Origin: Pisolithus tinctorius
Taxonomy: Eukaryota > Basidiomycota > Agaricomycetes > Boletales > Pisolithaceae
DNA: 64,000 bases
Direction of reading: 5' to 3'
Assembly (NCBI GenBank): GCA_024663395.1
Contig: JANFAH010000046.1
Location: 248,001 to 312,000, forward strand
Numbering within the stretch: the stretch's first letter is position 1; each line of letters opens with the position of its first letter. Of this stretch, positions 1 through 11,903 are shown piece by piece. The position numbers and the translations under genes were made by a program. Below the pieces are notes generated by a model that was not told the DNA's origin, searched no databases, and saw nothing but the letters and a program-made list of their open reading frames with translations.

Positions 1-1653
1 GGGGCATCAGGCACCCAATGAGTAAGGATTGGAGTGGAGGTGAAGGCAGTCTTAAGGCAGAGGAAAGTGGAGTGGCATTCCTCAGAGAAGCTCCAAGGAG
101 TGCCCTTCTGAGTGAGGTGGGTGAGCAGAACAACTATGCTGGAGTAGTTACCAATGAACTGACAATAGAAGTTTGCAAACCCAAGAAAGGATTGGATGTC
201 TTTAACCTTGTGTGGTTCAGGCCAATTGCAAATGGACTGGACCTTATCAGTGGACATGGTCAGACTGGATGGGGAGAGGACATAGCCAAGGTACTCAACA
301 GAGTCTTGGTGGAACTCACACTTTTCCAGCTTAGCAAAGAGGCTACGCTGGTGGAGGACCTCTTTTACATGTTGGCAATGCAGCTCCTTGTTGTGGGAGT
401 AGATGAGGATGTCATCAAGGTAAACAACAACACAGACATTGAGCATGTTGGTGAAGATGCTGTTAACAAACTGCTGGAAAGCTGCTGGTGCATCAGTAAG
501 ACTGAAAGGCATAACAAACCATTCATAGGAACCATAATGAGTGCAAAAGGTGGTTTTCGATTCATCACCATCACCAATTCAGACTAAGTGGTAGGCATGG
601 TGGAGGTCAATTTTATTATAGATTTTAGCATGGCTAGGAGAATCAAGCAAGTTGGAGATGAGAGGAAGTGGGTAGCAGTCTTTCTTGGTGATTTTGTTGA
701 GTCCTTGGTAATCCACACAGAGGTGGAGTGAGCCATCTTTCTTCTTAATGAAGAGGACAGGGGCACCATGGGTGGAGGTTGACTGTTTAATGGAACTGTA
801 GCTGAGGTGCTCATCTATGAAGGTGTGGAGCACCTCTAGCTCGGGTGGAGAGAGGGAGTAGACAGTGCCTAGAGGCAGAGAAGCCCCTTCTTCAAGATCT
901 ATATTTAAATTGAAGCTGTGGTGTAAAGGGAGCTCAGTAGCCTTTGCTTTACTAAGAACATCAGTGAACTCATGGTAGTCAGAGGGTACTGCAGAGTGAT
1001 CAGGAGGTGTGGAGGGCATTGAAGAGGCTCAGAGTTTCATATCTTCAGGGCAGAGGTGCAAGCAGAACTGTGGGGAGCCAGGAAGGGCACAGGCATGGAC
1101 AAAGGCTGCAGCTCCAATGAGAGAGATATGTGGAGCAGTGTGTGGCAAGCCAGCTGTCAGAGCAGGTGGTGGAGCAGATGGAGTGGAGGGTGTCAGTACT
1201 GAAGTGGAGGTTGCAACAGAAGGTGACAGAGGTGCCAAGGGTGTCAGCATTCTTTGTAACAATGGTTGGAATGAGATACTGCTCAGTACCCAGTCAATCG
1301 ACAGATTGTAGCAGGTGACCAGTTGTGTCCCAAGACCAATGAACAGGTGGAATCCAACAGAGTTACATAACAGGAAACAGATGTGACATTGCCACAGGCA
1401 AAGCAGATGGAGAAATCTACTACTTGGGAAATGGCAGTATTACTAGTACCATCAAACAGTCAGAGAGGAATAGGCAGAGAGACATTTTTCATTGGGATTT
1501 TATATTTTTTAACTAAAGAGGGGTTGACAAAACAGTGTGAAGAGCCTGAGTCAACCAGAGTGGTGAAAGTATCTATGGAGAAATCAGGAAGAGAAATAAT
1601 CAGAAGAAGAGAATTAGGGTCAGAAAGAGCAGATGTGTTGAGGTGGACTTCTG
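1..1653 (-). pseudogene. Gypsy element A: broken pol remnant (protease to reverse transcriptase)
   Basis: Read on the minus strand this is a Ty3/gypsy polyprotein fragment. The retropepsin motif LVDSGSSHCF lies near 1530-1560. A low-complexity linker follows, then the RT N-terminus (FIKKKDGSLHLCVDYQGLNK, about 640-780), then the RT palm with VVYLDDILIYS around 390-430, running off the window at base 1. The RT frame is interrupted by TGA after HAYHLV near 580. Such a stop usually arises from CGA or TGG. The order PR-RT is normal for Gypsy pol. The sequence is a diverged second copy of the F pol at 24241-25560. The protease upstream end is cut exactly where the D-family LTR begins at 1659, so D inserted here. 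Long plus-strand frames over it are antisense shadows. Confidence 0.85.
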
Positions 1654-1658
1654 CATGG

Positions 1659-2329
1659 TGTTATGCTGACAACTTGTGTTGCGTCACAAATCAAGTGTGA
1701 TGTAGCACAAGCACATGATCGTGCAAGAAGTGACATGTTATTTAACTTCACTAGCGATAGCGCACTAGTCTTTGTCACCCAAAGTTGTACTGTCAAGTCC
1801 TTGTGGGTACAGCGAGCAGAGCTAAGGGGGATTGCAAAGTAGATTTTGAATGAGGTGCTGGTACAATACATGTGGGTTTATATAGGTATGTTGAGTACTT
1901 GCAGAACAATCATTCAAAAACATTTAAACGTCTACCTGCACCTCCAATAAGGCAGGACGAGTCACAGTGAGGCATTGCACAGCAGGGCCACTCATACAAC
2001 CATGTCTGTGGGTGCAAGGGTAGACAGGGCAAAAGGAAAACTAACCGCATACATAGGGGTAGACAGGGGGAGAGTGTAACTGGGTTACATGCATCACATG
2101 ACCATGTGAATCAGGGCCACTGGCGGATCATGGGAGGAACGGGAACAGATGTAACATCCAGCTATAGTACAATGTGGGGCAAACAGGGGGAAGCCAAAAG
2201 AGGAAACGTATGGAATGCAAGACCAGGCCCTGAAGGGAGCAGAGCATCGTCACTCTGGAGTGCAATGAGGGCATGATCCTGCTAGAGTACAGTGTCTATA
2301 AAAGGAAGAAATGTGAGTGCAGCATAACA
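1659..2329 (-). repeat. D-family LTR (3' LTR of element D)
   Basis: 671-bp LTR with inverted ends TGTTATG...CATAACA. It matches the solo LTR at 46672-47361 over its length. In the minus reading it follows a run of eight G residues (2332-2339), the polypurine tract expected just before a 3' LTR, so it is read as the 3' LTR of minus-strand element D. The outer flank CATGG (1654-1658) is the expected TSD, but its partner is missing because the 5' end of D is lost. Confidence 0.75.
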
Positions 2330-2372
2330 TCACCCCCCCCTCAAAGGCCTGAGGTCCTCCGAAGGCAGGTAG
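2330..2372 (-). other. Tail of element D: polypurine tract and end of its third ORF
   Basis: Left-hand piece of D separated from its body by the insertion of B. On the minus strand it joins 13326 onward once one copy of GGTAG is removed. It contains the G-rich polypurine tract next to the LTR. Confidence 0.65.
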
Positions 2373-2822
2373 TGTTACATTTCACCCCACTCTTTTCCTT
2401 TTCACTGTACATTTACCTTGTGTTTGATCCATTGGACACTTTTCCTTTTAGAGCTGTCTTCTCCTTGATCTGACAGCTCTCTATTTCCACCACTAGTGAT
2501 ATGTTCTCACAACATGCTTTGGACATATGTCATCATTGTTCAACCAATGGCATAGTTACCTCAGTACATGCGGATGCCTCATGGTCTGTTTTCTTGTAGT
2601 ATTTAGCTTGCCAGCTCAAGTCCTGGAAACCCAGACTTGAGCTGCTCAATCATATGCAGTTGTTCTCAGAACTTCGCCCTCAGTGTCCCTTACCAGGACC
2701 ACTCTTACCAGCATTGCTTAAATCCTTCGTCATTTATGAAGGTTACTGCAGCCGTTGCTCAGTAGAAACCAATTGTCTGCATTTGAGCTCTCCCTATGTC
2801 TTGACTTTGGTCGAGCATAACA
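2373..2822 (+). repeat. Element B 5' LTR
   Basis: 450 bp, same length as the 3' LTR and nearly identical to it. Differences are mostly C/T and G/A transitions, many at CpG. It begins TGTTACATTT and ends AGCATAACA. Confidence 0.92.
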
Positions 2823-4024
2823 AAAGCTCAAGTCTACCAGCCTTTGGCCAAATCGGTCACTGTTTAGTGCACCACCACAAACCCCTGAAACAATTGACAT
2901 TGGGCACCATTGCGACCCACTCATGAAGAATTGTCATCTGACGAAGAACAGGAGAGCACTGTCACAGACACCTCCTCCAACAAACCCAAACAACCAGATA
3001 GAGGCTTTACCTCTGGTATCCTCTCAAACCTCTTCAACCAGTTGCTTGCCACACTTGGTACTCCTATCCCACCAGTACCTGCCACCACACTTCCTTCACT
3101 CCTGACCCCACCTCTGAACATGATGTCCAGTTCATCGTCGAAGGGAATGACTGCCCTCATGGCTGTCAAACCCACCGAATTGAAGATTGGTGCTCCATCA
3201 GATTTTGATGGTGACCAAAAGAACACTATGAGTTGGCTGTACTCTGTACAGACCTACCTCCTAGTAAACAAAGAAATCTATGACTCTGACACTAAAAAGG
3301 TTGTCTATGCTTTGTTGTATATGAAGAAAGGTGTTGCCCATTCCTGGGCAGCTACCTTCCAGAAAACTTCTCTAGAAAAGACACCCCCAAGTTTTGGCAC
3401 CTTTGCCAATTTCACAAAAACCTTCAAAGAATCATTCACCTCTGCCGACACCACAGGTACAGCAATTGCCAAGTTACATACCTTGAAACAAAAGGATTCA
3501 GTGGAACAATACATCACTGATTTCCAAACCACTGCTGCTGACTCCACCATCACTGAGGACATAGCTTTGATCAAGTTCTTCTCTCAAGGACAAACCTTTC
3601 ATTGTGAACCAAATCCATATGATGGAGACCACCCCCACTAAAATCACTGAGTGGTACACTCAGGCACAAAAATTTGATGCCAAATGGAGAAAGGTGAATG
3701 AATTCTCTGGAAGAAAAGAAAAGAGAGTGTTCTACCCTAAGAACAATCCCTTGGAAGAAAAAGATCCCAATGCTATGGATGTGGATGGAGTGAAACTCTC
3801 CAAAGAAGAAAGAGACTGACACATCAAAGAAGGAAGATGTTTCAGATGCAGAAACAAGGGACACCTCTCTCGAGAATGTCCAGACAAGGGGAAAACTCCC
3901 CAAAAGAAAGTCAAGAAGATCCACAAAATTGTGGAAGTCAAGGAAAGTGATGAAGAAGAAAAAGTCGCTGGTCCTTCCATTGCCTTGGTGAACATTGCTA
4001 GGGCCCTTGGAAAGGATTTTTAGA
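2823..4024 (+). pseudogene. Element B gag (capsid and CCHC nucleocapsid), frameshifted
   Basis: After a short leader the gag frame reads through a Ser/Thr/Pro-rich N-terminus into a retrotransposon capsid domain (around MSWLYSVQTYLLVNKEIYD, 3228-3285) up to about 3600. It then shifts frame. The second part ends with a basic segment and the zinc knuckle CFRCRNKGHLSREC (about 3840-3880), a classical CX2CX4HX4C, followed by a Lys/Glu-rich tail to the stop near 4021. A TGA separates the knuckle from the preceding segment at about 3817. No in-frame ATG is evident at the start, so it is either lost or not used. Confidence 0.82.
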
Positions 4025-4037
4025 AGGGAACTCTGCA

Positions 4038-6887
4038 TTGATGCCAGAAGTTCCCAGAATTAAGGACAGTTCTATTTCTGTTGCCCCTGTACTTGTATCT
4101 TCTACACTAGAACATACTATGCAGATCCCCATCTCCCTTTATGCATTGGAAAGAACCTCAAAAGTCATCAACACACCTGCTCTGGTTGACTCTGGAGCAG
4201 AGATCTCCTGCATTGACTGGAGTTTTGTGTGACAGCACTGAATCTCCACCAAACAACTTGACGAACCCATCCTCGCCAAGAACACTGATGGGACACAAAA
4301 CTCTAAAGGGAAAATCCTGTTCTCTGCCACTCTCTACTTCAAGATTAAAGGACTTGTTCACCAGTCCTTTTTCCATGTTATCAACTGTGGAACAGAGAAC
4401 GTCATCCTCAGTCTCCCTTGGCTTCAAGAGAATAACCCTGTTGTTGACTGGAGGATGGGCACGTTGTCCATTGACGAAAAGACTGACAGGTCTAAAGAAC
4501 TGAGATGCAACATTTCCTCTGTTGCAGTCAAAGAACCCACCATAAACCTTGTGTCCCCTGTTGAAAAGAAAGGGATAAACAAGTTCATGGATTATGAAGA
4601 ACCTGAAGATGAAACCATCTGTGCACATTTTGTGATGTCAGTTGGAAAACTCATCAAAGAAGCAAAGATAAATCCCAATAATAGCCTTCTTTGAAAGATC
4701 ACCACAGCCACTGAATTGGCTCAAGAGGAGCATAAGAAGAAACTGAAGGCTGTCCTCCCAGAGGACTACAAAGATTTCACTTTGGTTTTCGAGAAACCTT
4801 CTGATGGAGTCTTACCTCCATGACCATATGACCATTCCATAAACCTTGTTGAGGACTTCATCCCCAAGGTGGCTAAAGTCTACCCACTCTCTCCCTCTGA
4901 ATGAGAGTCTGTGGAGAAATTCATTGAAGAAAACCTTCAAGAGGGAAAGATCTGCCCCTCAAAGTCTCCTCAAGCTGCCCCTTCTTCTTCATAGGAAAGA
5001 AAGATGGCTCCCTTTGTCCCTGTCAAGACTACTGATATCTGAACAAGAATATGGTGAAGGATGCATACCCTCTTCCCCTCATTTCAGATCTTGTCAATAA
5101 ACTCAAGGGAGCCTCTATCTTCACAAAGATGGATGTAAGATCAGGCTATAACAATGTCCACATAAAAGAAGGAGACCAGTGGAAAGCCATGTTCATCACA
5201 CATAAAGGACTCTTTGAACCCACTGTCATGTTCTTCGGATTGTGCAACTCCCCTGCCACCTTTCAATGGTTCATGAACAACTCTTTCTGAGACATGATTG
5301 CTGAAGGATGGCTGGTCACCTATATGGATGACCTTCTCATCTTCTCCACTGATCCTGAAGAACACAAAAGAAGAACCTGTTGCATTCTTGAATGAATGAG
5401 GGAGCTTTCACTCCCCCTGAAATTAGAAAAATGTCACTTTGATCTGACTGAGGTCAAATACCTTGGGATGATTATAAAGGAAAACACTGTCGCCATGGAC
5501 CCTGTCAAAGTCCAAGGCATCGCAGAATGGCCTGTCCTGAAGAAAGTTAAAGATGTGCAATCCTTCCTTGGATTTGCAAATTTTTACAGAAGATTCATCC
5601 CCTACTATTCAGACATAGCCAGACCCCTTATTGACCTAACCAAGAAAACCATTACTTGGGAATGGTCAAAGAAATGCCAGACTGCCTTTGAACTCCTGAA
5701 AAGGATCTTCAGGGCCCAACTGACTCTTTGAATGCCCAACACCTCTCAGCCATTCATGATTACCACAGACATGTCTAAATACACAACAGGAGGTGTCATC
5801 CTCCAGGAAGACTCCAATGGCCAGTGGCAACCCTGTGCCTTCATCTCGCAGTTGTTTAACCCAGCAGAACGAAACTACAACATCTATGACAGAGAACTGC
5901 TTGGAGTTATTCAAGGTTTAAAATCCTGGAGACACTATCTTCATGGATCCCTGTTCCCAGTCAAGGTCTTTACTGATCACAAAAACTTGACCTACTTCAA
6001 AGCACCACAGAATCTAAATCATCGCCAGGCTCGCTGGCTTCTTGACCTCACAGACTTTGATCTGCAACTGGAACACGTCCCAGGGAAAGACCTGGCTGCA
6101 CCTGATGCACTCTCCTGCCAACCTGACCATGTCCCTGATGATGATGAAGACAGCAAAGGAGTTACTCTCCTCCCATGGACTATGTTTGTCAACCTCATCG
6201 ACACAAACCTTGCTCAAAAGGTTGCATCTTCCTCTATGGAAGACCCTGCAGTTCAGATGGCACTCCACACCATCAAAAATGTTGATATGCCCCTCCCCTT
6301 CAAATCTCACCTCTCTGACTGGAGATTTGATAATGGAGTGTTACTCTATAAAAACTGGGTATATATTCCTGACAACCCTGAACTCCGACGAACCATCATG
6401 GCCAACCACCATGATCACCCCTCTGCAGGACACCCCAGTGTCCTAAAAACCTGACAACTCATTTCTTCTGAGTTTTGGTGGCCCAGACTTGCATCCTTCA
6501 TCTGAAAATACATTGAAGGCTGTGCTGTTTGCCAGCAAAATAAAGCTAATACTCACCCAACAACACCTCCCCTTACACCTATTCCCTCCACCTCAACCTG
6601 ACCCTTCCAACAGATCTCTTGTGACCTGGTCACCGACTTACCCCTTTCTAAGGGTTACGATTCCCTCTTGGTCATGGTAGACCATGGGCTTACAAAGGGG
6701 GTAATTTTAACACCAATGAAGAAAACTGCCTCTGCTGCTGATATTGCAGCACTGTTTTTCAAGAAAGTCTACTCCCACTTTGGATTGTATGACAAAATCA
6801 TATCAGATAGAGGTCCCCAGTTCACCTCAGCCTTTGCAAAAGAACTCGCTTCCCTTTTGGGATACTCCCTCGCCTTGTCTATGGCAT
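4038..6887 (+). pseudogene. Element B pol, upstream part (protease, RT, RNase H, integrase N-half)
   Basis: Protease motif ALVDSGAEISCID lies at 4180-4218. RT contains a KKDGSL-type finger near 5003, the segment [14 protein letters not shown] near 5120, and YMDDLLIFS near 5322. A tether leads to RNase H with ITTDMSKYTTGGVIL (about 5760) and VFTDHKNLTYF (about 5970). The integrase zinc-binding HHDHPSAGHPS (about 6410) is followed by the catalytic core with ISDRGPQFTSAF (about 6800). At least eight in-frame stops or shifts occur; most stops are TGA where relatives have CGA or TGG. The frame ends at 6887 where element E was inserted and resumes at 10998. Confidence 0.85.
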
Positions 6888-7246
6888 TGTAGGAAAATAG
6901 ATTGTGAGGATGAGGTGAAGAAGTAACTGAGGCAGTAGAGTCTGAAGGGGGTGAGTAAGCCAAAAGGGGCTTCTATAGCCTGTGCAGGGATGGAGGGGAT
7001 GTCTGAGGGCTTCTATGGCTGTCGGGTGCAGGGAAACAACCTGCTCAAACTCATCTCTTGTCTGTGGTAACTCGTCTATTCCTTTTTCAATAAAAAACTA
7101 ACTACATCCAGTACTAGGTAGTGCTGACTAAGCGACCAAAATGCGAAATTCTAAGTACCACTAGCAGAAAAAACACCTAGAATCAAAACTGAATAAAATG
7201 AACAAAATAAAACAATTCCCCTAGTAGGGAAATTACATTCCCTACA
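6888..7246 (-). repeat. Element E LTR, left copy (3' LTR if E is minus)
   Basis: 359 bp, TGTAGG...CCTACA. Nearly identical to 10639-10997 and close to the solo LTR at 27231-27589. The terminal third is AT-rich. Confidence 0.9.
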
Positions 7247-7489
7247 TCCAAGGGGTACTTGAGATATTGACTGTCCCCAGTCAACTCGAAGGTGGCTTGA
7301 CTATACAAGAATCCAAAACCATGAGGGAGGGGCCGAGACAATGACTTGTCGATGAAAAATGGGTGCTCAGAATGCTGCGATATGAGACATGACAACAGAA
7401 GGGAATGCAGTGAGTACCTTGCAAAATGAGCAGAGAGAATCTGCATGCCCTATCCTGAGATATCCACAAATCCACCCAAGGGTACCCTC

Positions 7490-8870
7490 ATTCACCAAAA
7501 ACCAGACATAGCCATGAGTTCCACAGTGACAATGATGGAAAAGGTACCATTCTGAAGCTGTTGAACAGTAGCATCAGGATCCCAAAAAGCGAGAGATCTG
7601 TTCAAGAAACAAGCAAGATACTCACAAAGTCATCCTAAGGTGCCTGCAACAACAAAATGGTGCACATCTCCACAGCGGCAGTAGCAAGCGTGATGTATGA
7701 TATACCGTCAGAAAGCCCTCGACGAGTAGTACAAAGTCCCCAAAAAGCGAGAGGTCCAGCGGTGAAATGGGCAAGCTATCATGCATACAGCATTGTTGAC
7801 TGAAGAGGGAACACTGCAGACCAACAACAGATGCTTTGGACACAGCAAAACTGCCAGTAATGATGGAGGGGGATGTAACGAACATGCCAAAAAAGTGATG
7901 GAGGGAATCTGTCTACACAGGCCTGAGATATTTGCAAAGTTGTCCAAAAGTGCCTCTAACCACAAAAATGAGCATATCTTGCCGATGTCTGTGCAGAATT
8001 TGACAAAAGAGGTGTCCACGGAAAGGGCTATGTGAGGGGAATGGACTGCCAGAAAAGCGAGAGGAACGATGCTCGAGTGCGCAAGATACAATGAGAGGAC
8101 TTTGAGGGTGGGGAGAAGGGCTTGACTTGCACAACAACGGCTGGGACAATCAACACGAAACTCCGGGAGACGGTAGAGGATTCGCAGACGAACAGGGAGA
8201 ACAAGGAAATATGCCGATTGGACCAGCCGATCCCGAGTTATACGTGAAACTGGCTCGAAGCTCTCTGGATACGAAAGCGTGGATATCTCGATAATGGTTG
8301 TGCAGAATTTTACAAAATATGTGTCCCCAGGAAGGGTTTGGAAAGAGGGATGAACAACCTGAAAAGCGAAAGGAGCGACGCAGAACTGCATGAGCAACTA
8401 TGGCATGACCTCGAGCATGGGCCTTCGCACAAAAACGCAAATATCTCTGGAACTACTGGACCTATCCGAACAATCCTGATATCAACATGGAGCATTCGGC
8501 GTGGACTACAATCCTCCCAAAAGGCGAGAGGCGCGACTGGGAAACAAGCAAGATACGAGTAAAATACCCTGAGAATGGACCTATCCACAAAAATGCGAAT
8601 ATCTCCTTAACAGCTGGGCGCATGCAAGCAATCTTGGTACCAACTGAGAGCTAACGTCGAGTAATACGAGCCTGCCAAAAAGCGAGAGGCATGGCGCGAT
8701 AACGAGCGAGATACGCACTTGGTATGTGCTCAGTCCAAAGGAGGTAGCATTTGTCTTGACAAGCAACAAGCAGTGTTGGCAGTAATTTTGTCAGAACTGT
8801 ATCCACGGATGTGAGGTGTTGTGTAGAGCATGGGAAGGCACTAGGTGCACTGCAAAATGGCATTCTGTGG
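7490..8870. repeat. Degenerate ~156-bp tandem array inside element E
   Basis: The segment AAAAGCGAGAGG or a close variant recurs at about 7580, 7742, 8053, 8364, 8520 and 8677. Intervening diverged copies near 7890 and 8205 give a period of 154-159 bp and about eight copies. Other shared blocks are CAAAAATGCGAATATCTC (7939, 8429, 8588) and GTGCAGAATTTKACAAAA (7989, 8309). Open frames over it change from copy to copy and look non-coding. Confidence 0.72.
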
Positions 8871-9630
8871 GGGACTCAAGCCTGGGGGGTAAAACACAGA
8901 ACACAAGAAAAGAAAAACTAAACATGTATAAGGTACCAAAAACTCCACATAACAAGTAGGTAAATCCATACTAGATATTGTAAGATCCATAAGCAAAAAG
9001 AAACAAAAAAAAAACATAACAGAATTGGTGTGACATGCAGTGTTAATGCACTCTTTGAGAGTGCCAGGGTGCATGACTGCAGCTGCATGACCGCTTCAGC
9101 TTGGAACAGATGTATGAATCCACCTTCCTTGAATGTGAACGAGAGCACGAGCATCAGGACGACGATGATGAGGAAGAAGGAGGTGAGCTATTGGTCAAAT
9201 ATGAATATGAGCACCTTTGAGTGTGATGCTGTATCAAGCTGTGGGCATATGACTGGACTGGTATGAAATCATCTTTCGAACATGTGTACGAACCCATTCA
9301 AGTCTGTGAGCATGAGCATGAATGAGGACGTGAGGGCGATCAGCCTCGGCCACATGGCCACCTCGACTGTGGCTGTGCATGCAGTGAGCTATGAGAGCAC
9401 TTGGCTGATGAGCAACGAGACGGAATGGCTGGTGGGTCTGGTACTGCTGGCTCAAGCTGGACAGTAGGTAGGGACTGAGGATACATGATGCTCATCTGAG
9501 TGGGTATGTGCACTGGTGTGTCAAACATGCTTCAAGAGGGTGCAGCTGTGGGTGAAAGCGAGCAAGCGAGCGATGAGCCCCTATGAGTCTTGAACTGGCT
9601 TGCCAACAAAGACCAGTTGTTGAGACAGTC
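8871..9630. other. Element E internal spacer, no gene recognised
   Basis: Between the satellite array and the end of the gag frame. Short frames on both strands have no domain-like composition. No pol motif was seen. Confidence 0.5.
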
Positions 9631-10386
9631 TCATAGAGTCCTTCCAGCAACTTCACATGGGATTTCCTGACCTGTAGGTAGAACAATGCAGCTGTTTACA
9701 AGTAGACACTTTCCCAAAGCTAAATATGACTTGTATGAATGACAACCTGCCCAAATATGGCCCAAAAGTCCGCAGAAGAAGCAGAACGAATATGAATGAT
9801 GGGGGGAGTGACTGTCCAAGGTGCATGATGGCTGTGTGCATGAACTGTCGACCTTGCAGCTCTTCCAGAGGCCACTGCTCAGTGTGAGAATCCATTTAGC
9901 TGCAATCATAAGACTAGACACAGTAAGCTCTTGATCTGGCGAGTCAAGAAACTCAAGCAGCTCGCATCTGAATTTGGGTGGGAATCCATAAAAAAACACA
10001 ACAGGTAGATGAGATGTTGACTCTTTCTGCTTTTTGAGAGACAGTGAAAAACGACAAAAGCTGCAGAAATACTCGCCCAGGGAAGATACCAAGATGGTGT
10101 CCAAGCTTGCAAGTGCACTTTTCAGTCTAAAAAATTGGTTCCTGCAGGACTCCTCCAGCTCTGGGTACAGCTGGACCACTTCTGAGGTAAAATAACTCCA
10201 ATCTCCATTCCTGGTATCTGCCAAGTGGGACCAGAGGTTCACCAACTCAACAGGCACATACTTGAGTGCGAATTTAATGTGCATGAGCCTGTCTGAGAGG
10301 CCAAATCTATCACAGAAGTTGATTATGTCATCAAAATAGCTTTGAAGGTCCTCAGGACACCCAGAGAAGCTCAGTGCTTTGGGCAA
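9631..10386 (-). CDS. Element E Gag-like protein (capsid plus one CCHC knuckle)
   Basis: 251-residue minus-strand frame. It starts with a capsid-type domain (ALSFSGCPEDLQSYFDDI at residues 4-21, then a hydrophobic helical segment with KFALKYVPVELVNLWSHL). It ends with the zinc knuckle CFFCGLLGHIWAGC (about residues 209-222), spaced CX2CX4HX4C. This is the Gag architecture of fungal Ty3/gypsy elements. The frame carries no stop, unlike gag in B, F and G. It lies ~250 nt downstream of the inferred 5' LTR (10639-10997). No pol follows. The start codon is the first ATG of the frame and is not otherwise supported. Confidence 0.75.
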   Translation of the reverse strand: MPKALSFSGCPEDLQSYFDDIINFCDRFGLSDRLMHIKFALKYVPVELVNLWSHLADTRNGDWSYFTSEVVQLYPELEESCRNQFFRLKSALASLDTILVSSLGEYFCSFCRFSLSLKKQKESTSHLPVVFFYGFPPKFRCELLEFLDSPDQELTVSSLMIAAKWILTLSSGLWKSCKVDSSCTQPSCTLDSHSPHHSYSFCFFCGLLGHIWAGCHSYKSYLALGKCLLVNSCIVLPTGQEIPCEVAGRTL

Positions 10387-10638
10387 GCCTCAACATGGAA
10401 TTTCAAGGCTGAACATGACTTCAGGAGTTTATACAAGTGTGAATAGTTGATATGCGAATGTGTGTGAGTGAGAAAACATGAATATGTGACTAATGTGAGT
10501 GTGAAAGCGAGACTGAGAGGTGAAACTGCTAAACTGAGCCTGAAAAATGCGAAAATGAAGCTGGAAACTGAAAATGAATCTGAGAAGGTTGGGGAGGGGT
10601 GCCAGGCTAAGACAGAAGCCCCTGACAGTGGCTCCAGT

Positions 10639-10997
10639 TGTAGGAAAATAGATTGTGAGGATGAGGTGAAGAAGTAACTGAGGCAGTAGAGTCTGAAGGG
10701 GGTGAGTAAGCCAAAAGGGCTTCTATAGCCTGTGCAGGGATGGAGGGGACATCTGAGGGCTTCTATGGCTGTCTGGGTGCAGGGAAACAACCTGCTCGAA
10801 CCCATCTCTTGTCTGTGGTAACTCGTCTATTCCTTTTTCAAAAAAAAGTTAACTACATCCAGTACTAGGTAGTGCTGACTAGGCGACCAAAATGCGAAAT
10901 TCTAAGTACCACTAGCAGAAAAAACACCTAGAATCAAAACTGAATAAAATGAACAAAATAAAACAATTCCCCTAGTAGGGAAATTACATTCCCTACA
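10639..10997 (-). repeat. Element E LTR, right copy (5' LTR if E is minus)
   Basis: 359 bp, partner of 6888-7246, with a handful of differences and one small indel. The TSD GCAT follows at 10998. Confidence 0.9.
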
Positions 10998-11900
10998 GCA
11001 TACCACCCTCAAACTGATGGAGAAACCAAATGTGTAAACCAAGAGGTGGAGACCTATCTCTGCATCTTCTGTCAAAATGACCCCACCTCATGGGTGGACA
11101 ATCTTCCCATGGCAGAATTCATGCACAATCACCAACCCCACTCTGTCACCCATCAATCTCTGTTCTATCTCATGTATGGATATGAACCAAAACCACTTCT
11201 GTCCCTTATCACAGAAACCCACCTTCCCACTGCCAAGTCTAGACTCAAGGAACTCCATAAAGCTAGAGAGGAAGCCCTTGTGGCACATGACCTCACTTGA
11301 AGAACCATGAAAGATCACTCATCATGACCCTTCACCCCATTCCAAAAGGGTGATAAAGTATGGCTAGAAGCACAAAACTTGAAATGCTCCTATGAAAATA
11401 GGAAGCTCGCACCCAAACAAGAAGGACCCTTCACTATCTCTGACATCCTATCTCCAATCACATACCACCTCATGATTCCTGCACAATGGAAGATCCATAA
11501 TGTCTTCCATGCTTCTCTCTTATCACCCTATCTTGAAAATGATGTTCATGGACTGAATTTCCTGGCTCCTCTACCTGACCTTATCAATGAAGAAGAGGAG
11601 TATGAAGTTGAGGCAATAGTCAGCCATAAAAGGTCTGGCTGCAGACACACCTTTTTAATCAAATGGAAGGGTTACCCTTCTTCTGAAAACTCATGGCAAA
11701 AAGAAACACACCTGGAACATGCAGATGATATGCTCTCTGCATATAAAAAACATTTCCTGAAGGACTTTCCCCCTCAGAAACAACCCACTCGATGTTCCTC
11801 TCATACCATCAGAAACATTGTTGTCAAAATGCCCCCTTGTCACTACACCTACCCTCATGAACCCTCTCACCATCACACCCTGTTTGCTCATCAACAGTGA
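10998..11900 (+). pseudogene. Element B pol, downstream part (integrase C-half and chromodomain)
   Basis: Resumes at AYHPQTDGETKCVNQEV, the conserved segment after the second integrase Asp. It continues through the GPFTI-type SH3-like C-terminal domain (near 11430, VFHASLLSPYLEND at about 11510). It ends with a chromodomain EEYEVEAIVSHKR...FLIKWKGYPSSENSW at about 11597-11698, placing B among the chromoviruses. Two TGA stops lie near 11298-11326. The chromodomain is thought to target integration to marked chromatin (family knowledge). Confidence 0.86.
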
Positions 11901-11903
11901 CAG

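Larger units (their letters stand above)
6888..10997 (-). mobile_element. Element E: nonautonomous gag-only LTR retrotransposon (TR-GAG-like)
   Basis: Two 359-bp direct repeats (6888-7246 and 10639-10997) start TGTAGG and end CCTACA. A 4-bp TSD GCAT lies at 6884-6887 and 10998-11001. Removing the insert and one TSD restores the integrase reading SMAYHPQTDGE across the junction in B, which proves the insertion. Only a gag-like gene is present, on the minus strand. No protease, RT or integrase was found; the space holds a satellite-like tandem array. In the minus reading the LTR is followed after two bases by TGGAGCCACTGTCAGGGG, which resembles a tRNA primer-binding site. Confidence 0.88.

Noticed and set aside
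18..587. 189-residue plus-strand ORF at the left edge
   Set aside because: Antisense shadow of the element A reverse transcriptase; the minus strand carries the RT motifs.
2273..2345. TATAAAAGG at about 2296 as a plus-strand LTR promoter
   Set aside because: It lies ~30 bp from the LTR end, is not conserved in the copy ending at 47361, and the purine tract indicates minus orientation.
7708..8397. 229-residue minus ORF in element E
   Set aside because: It runs across several units of the 156-bp array with changing frames; repeat-driven.
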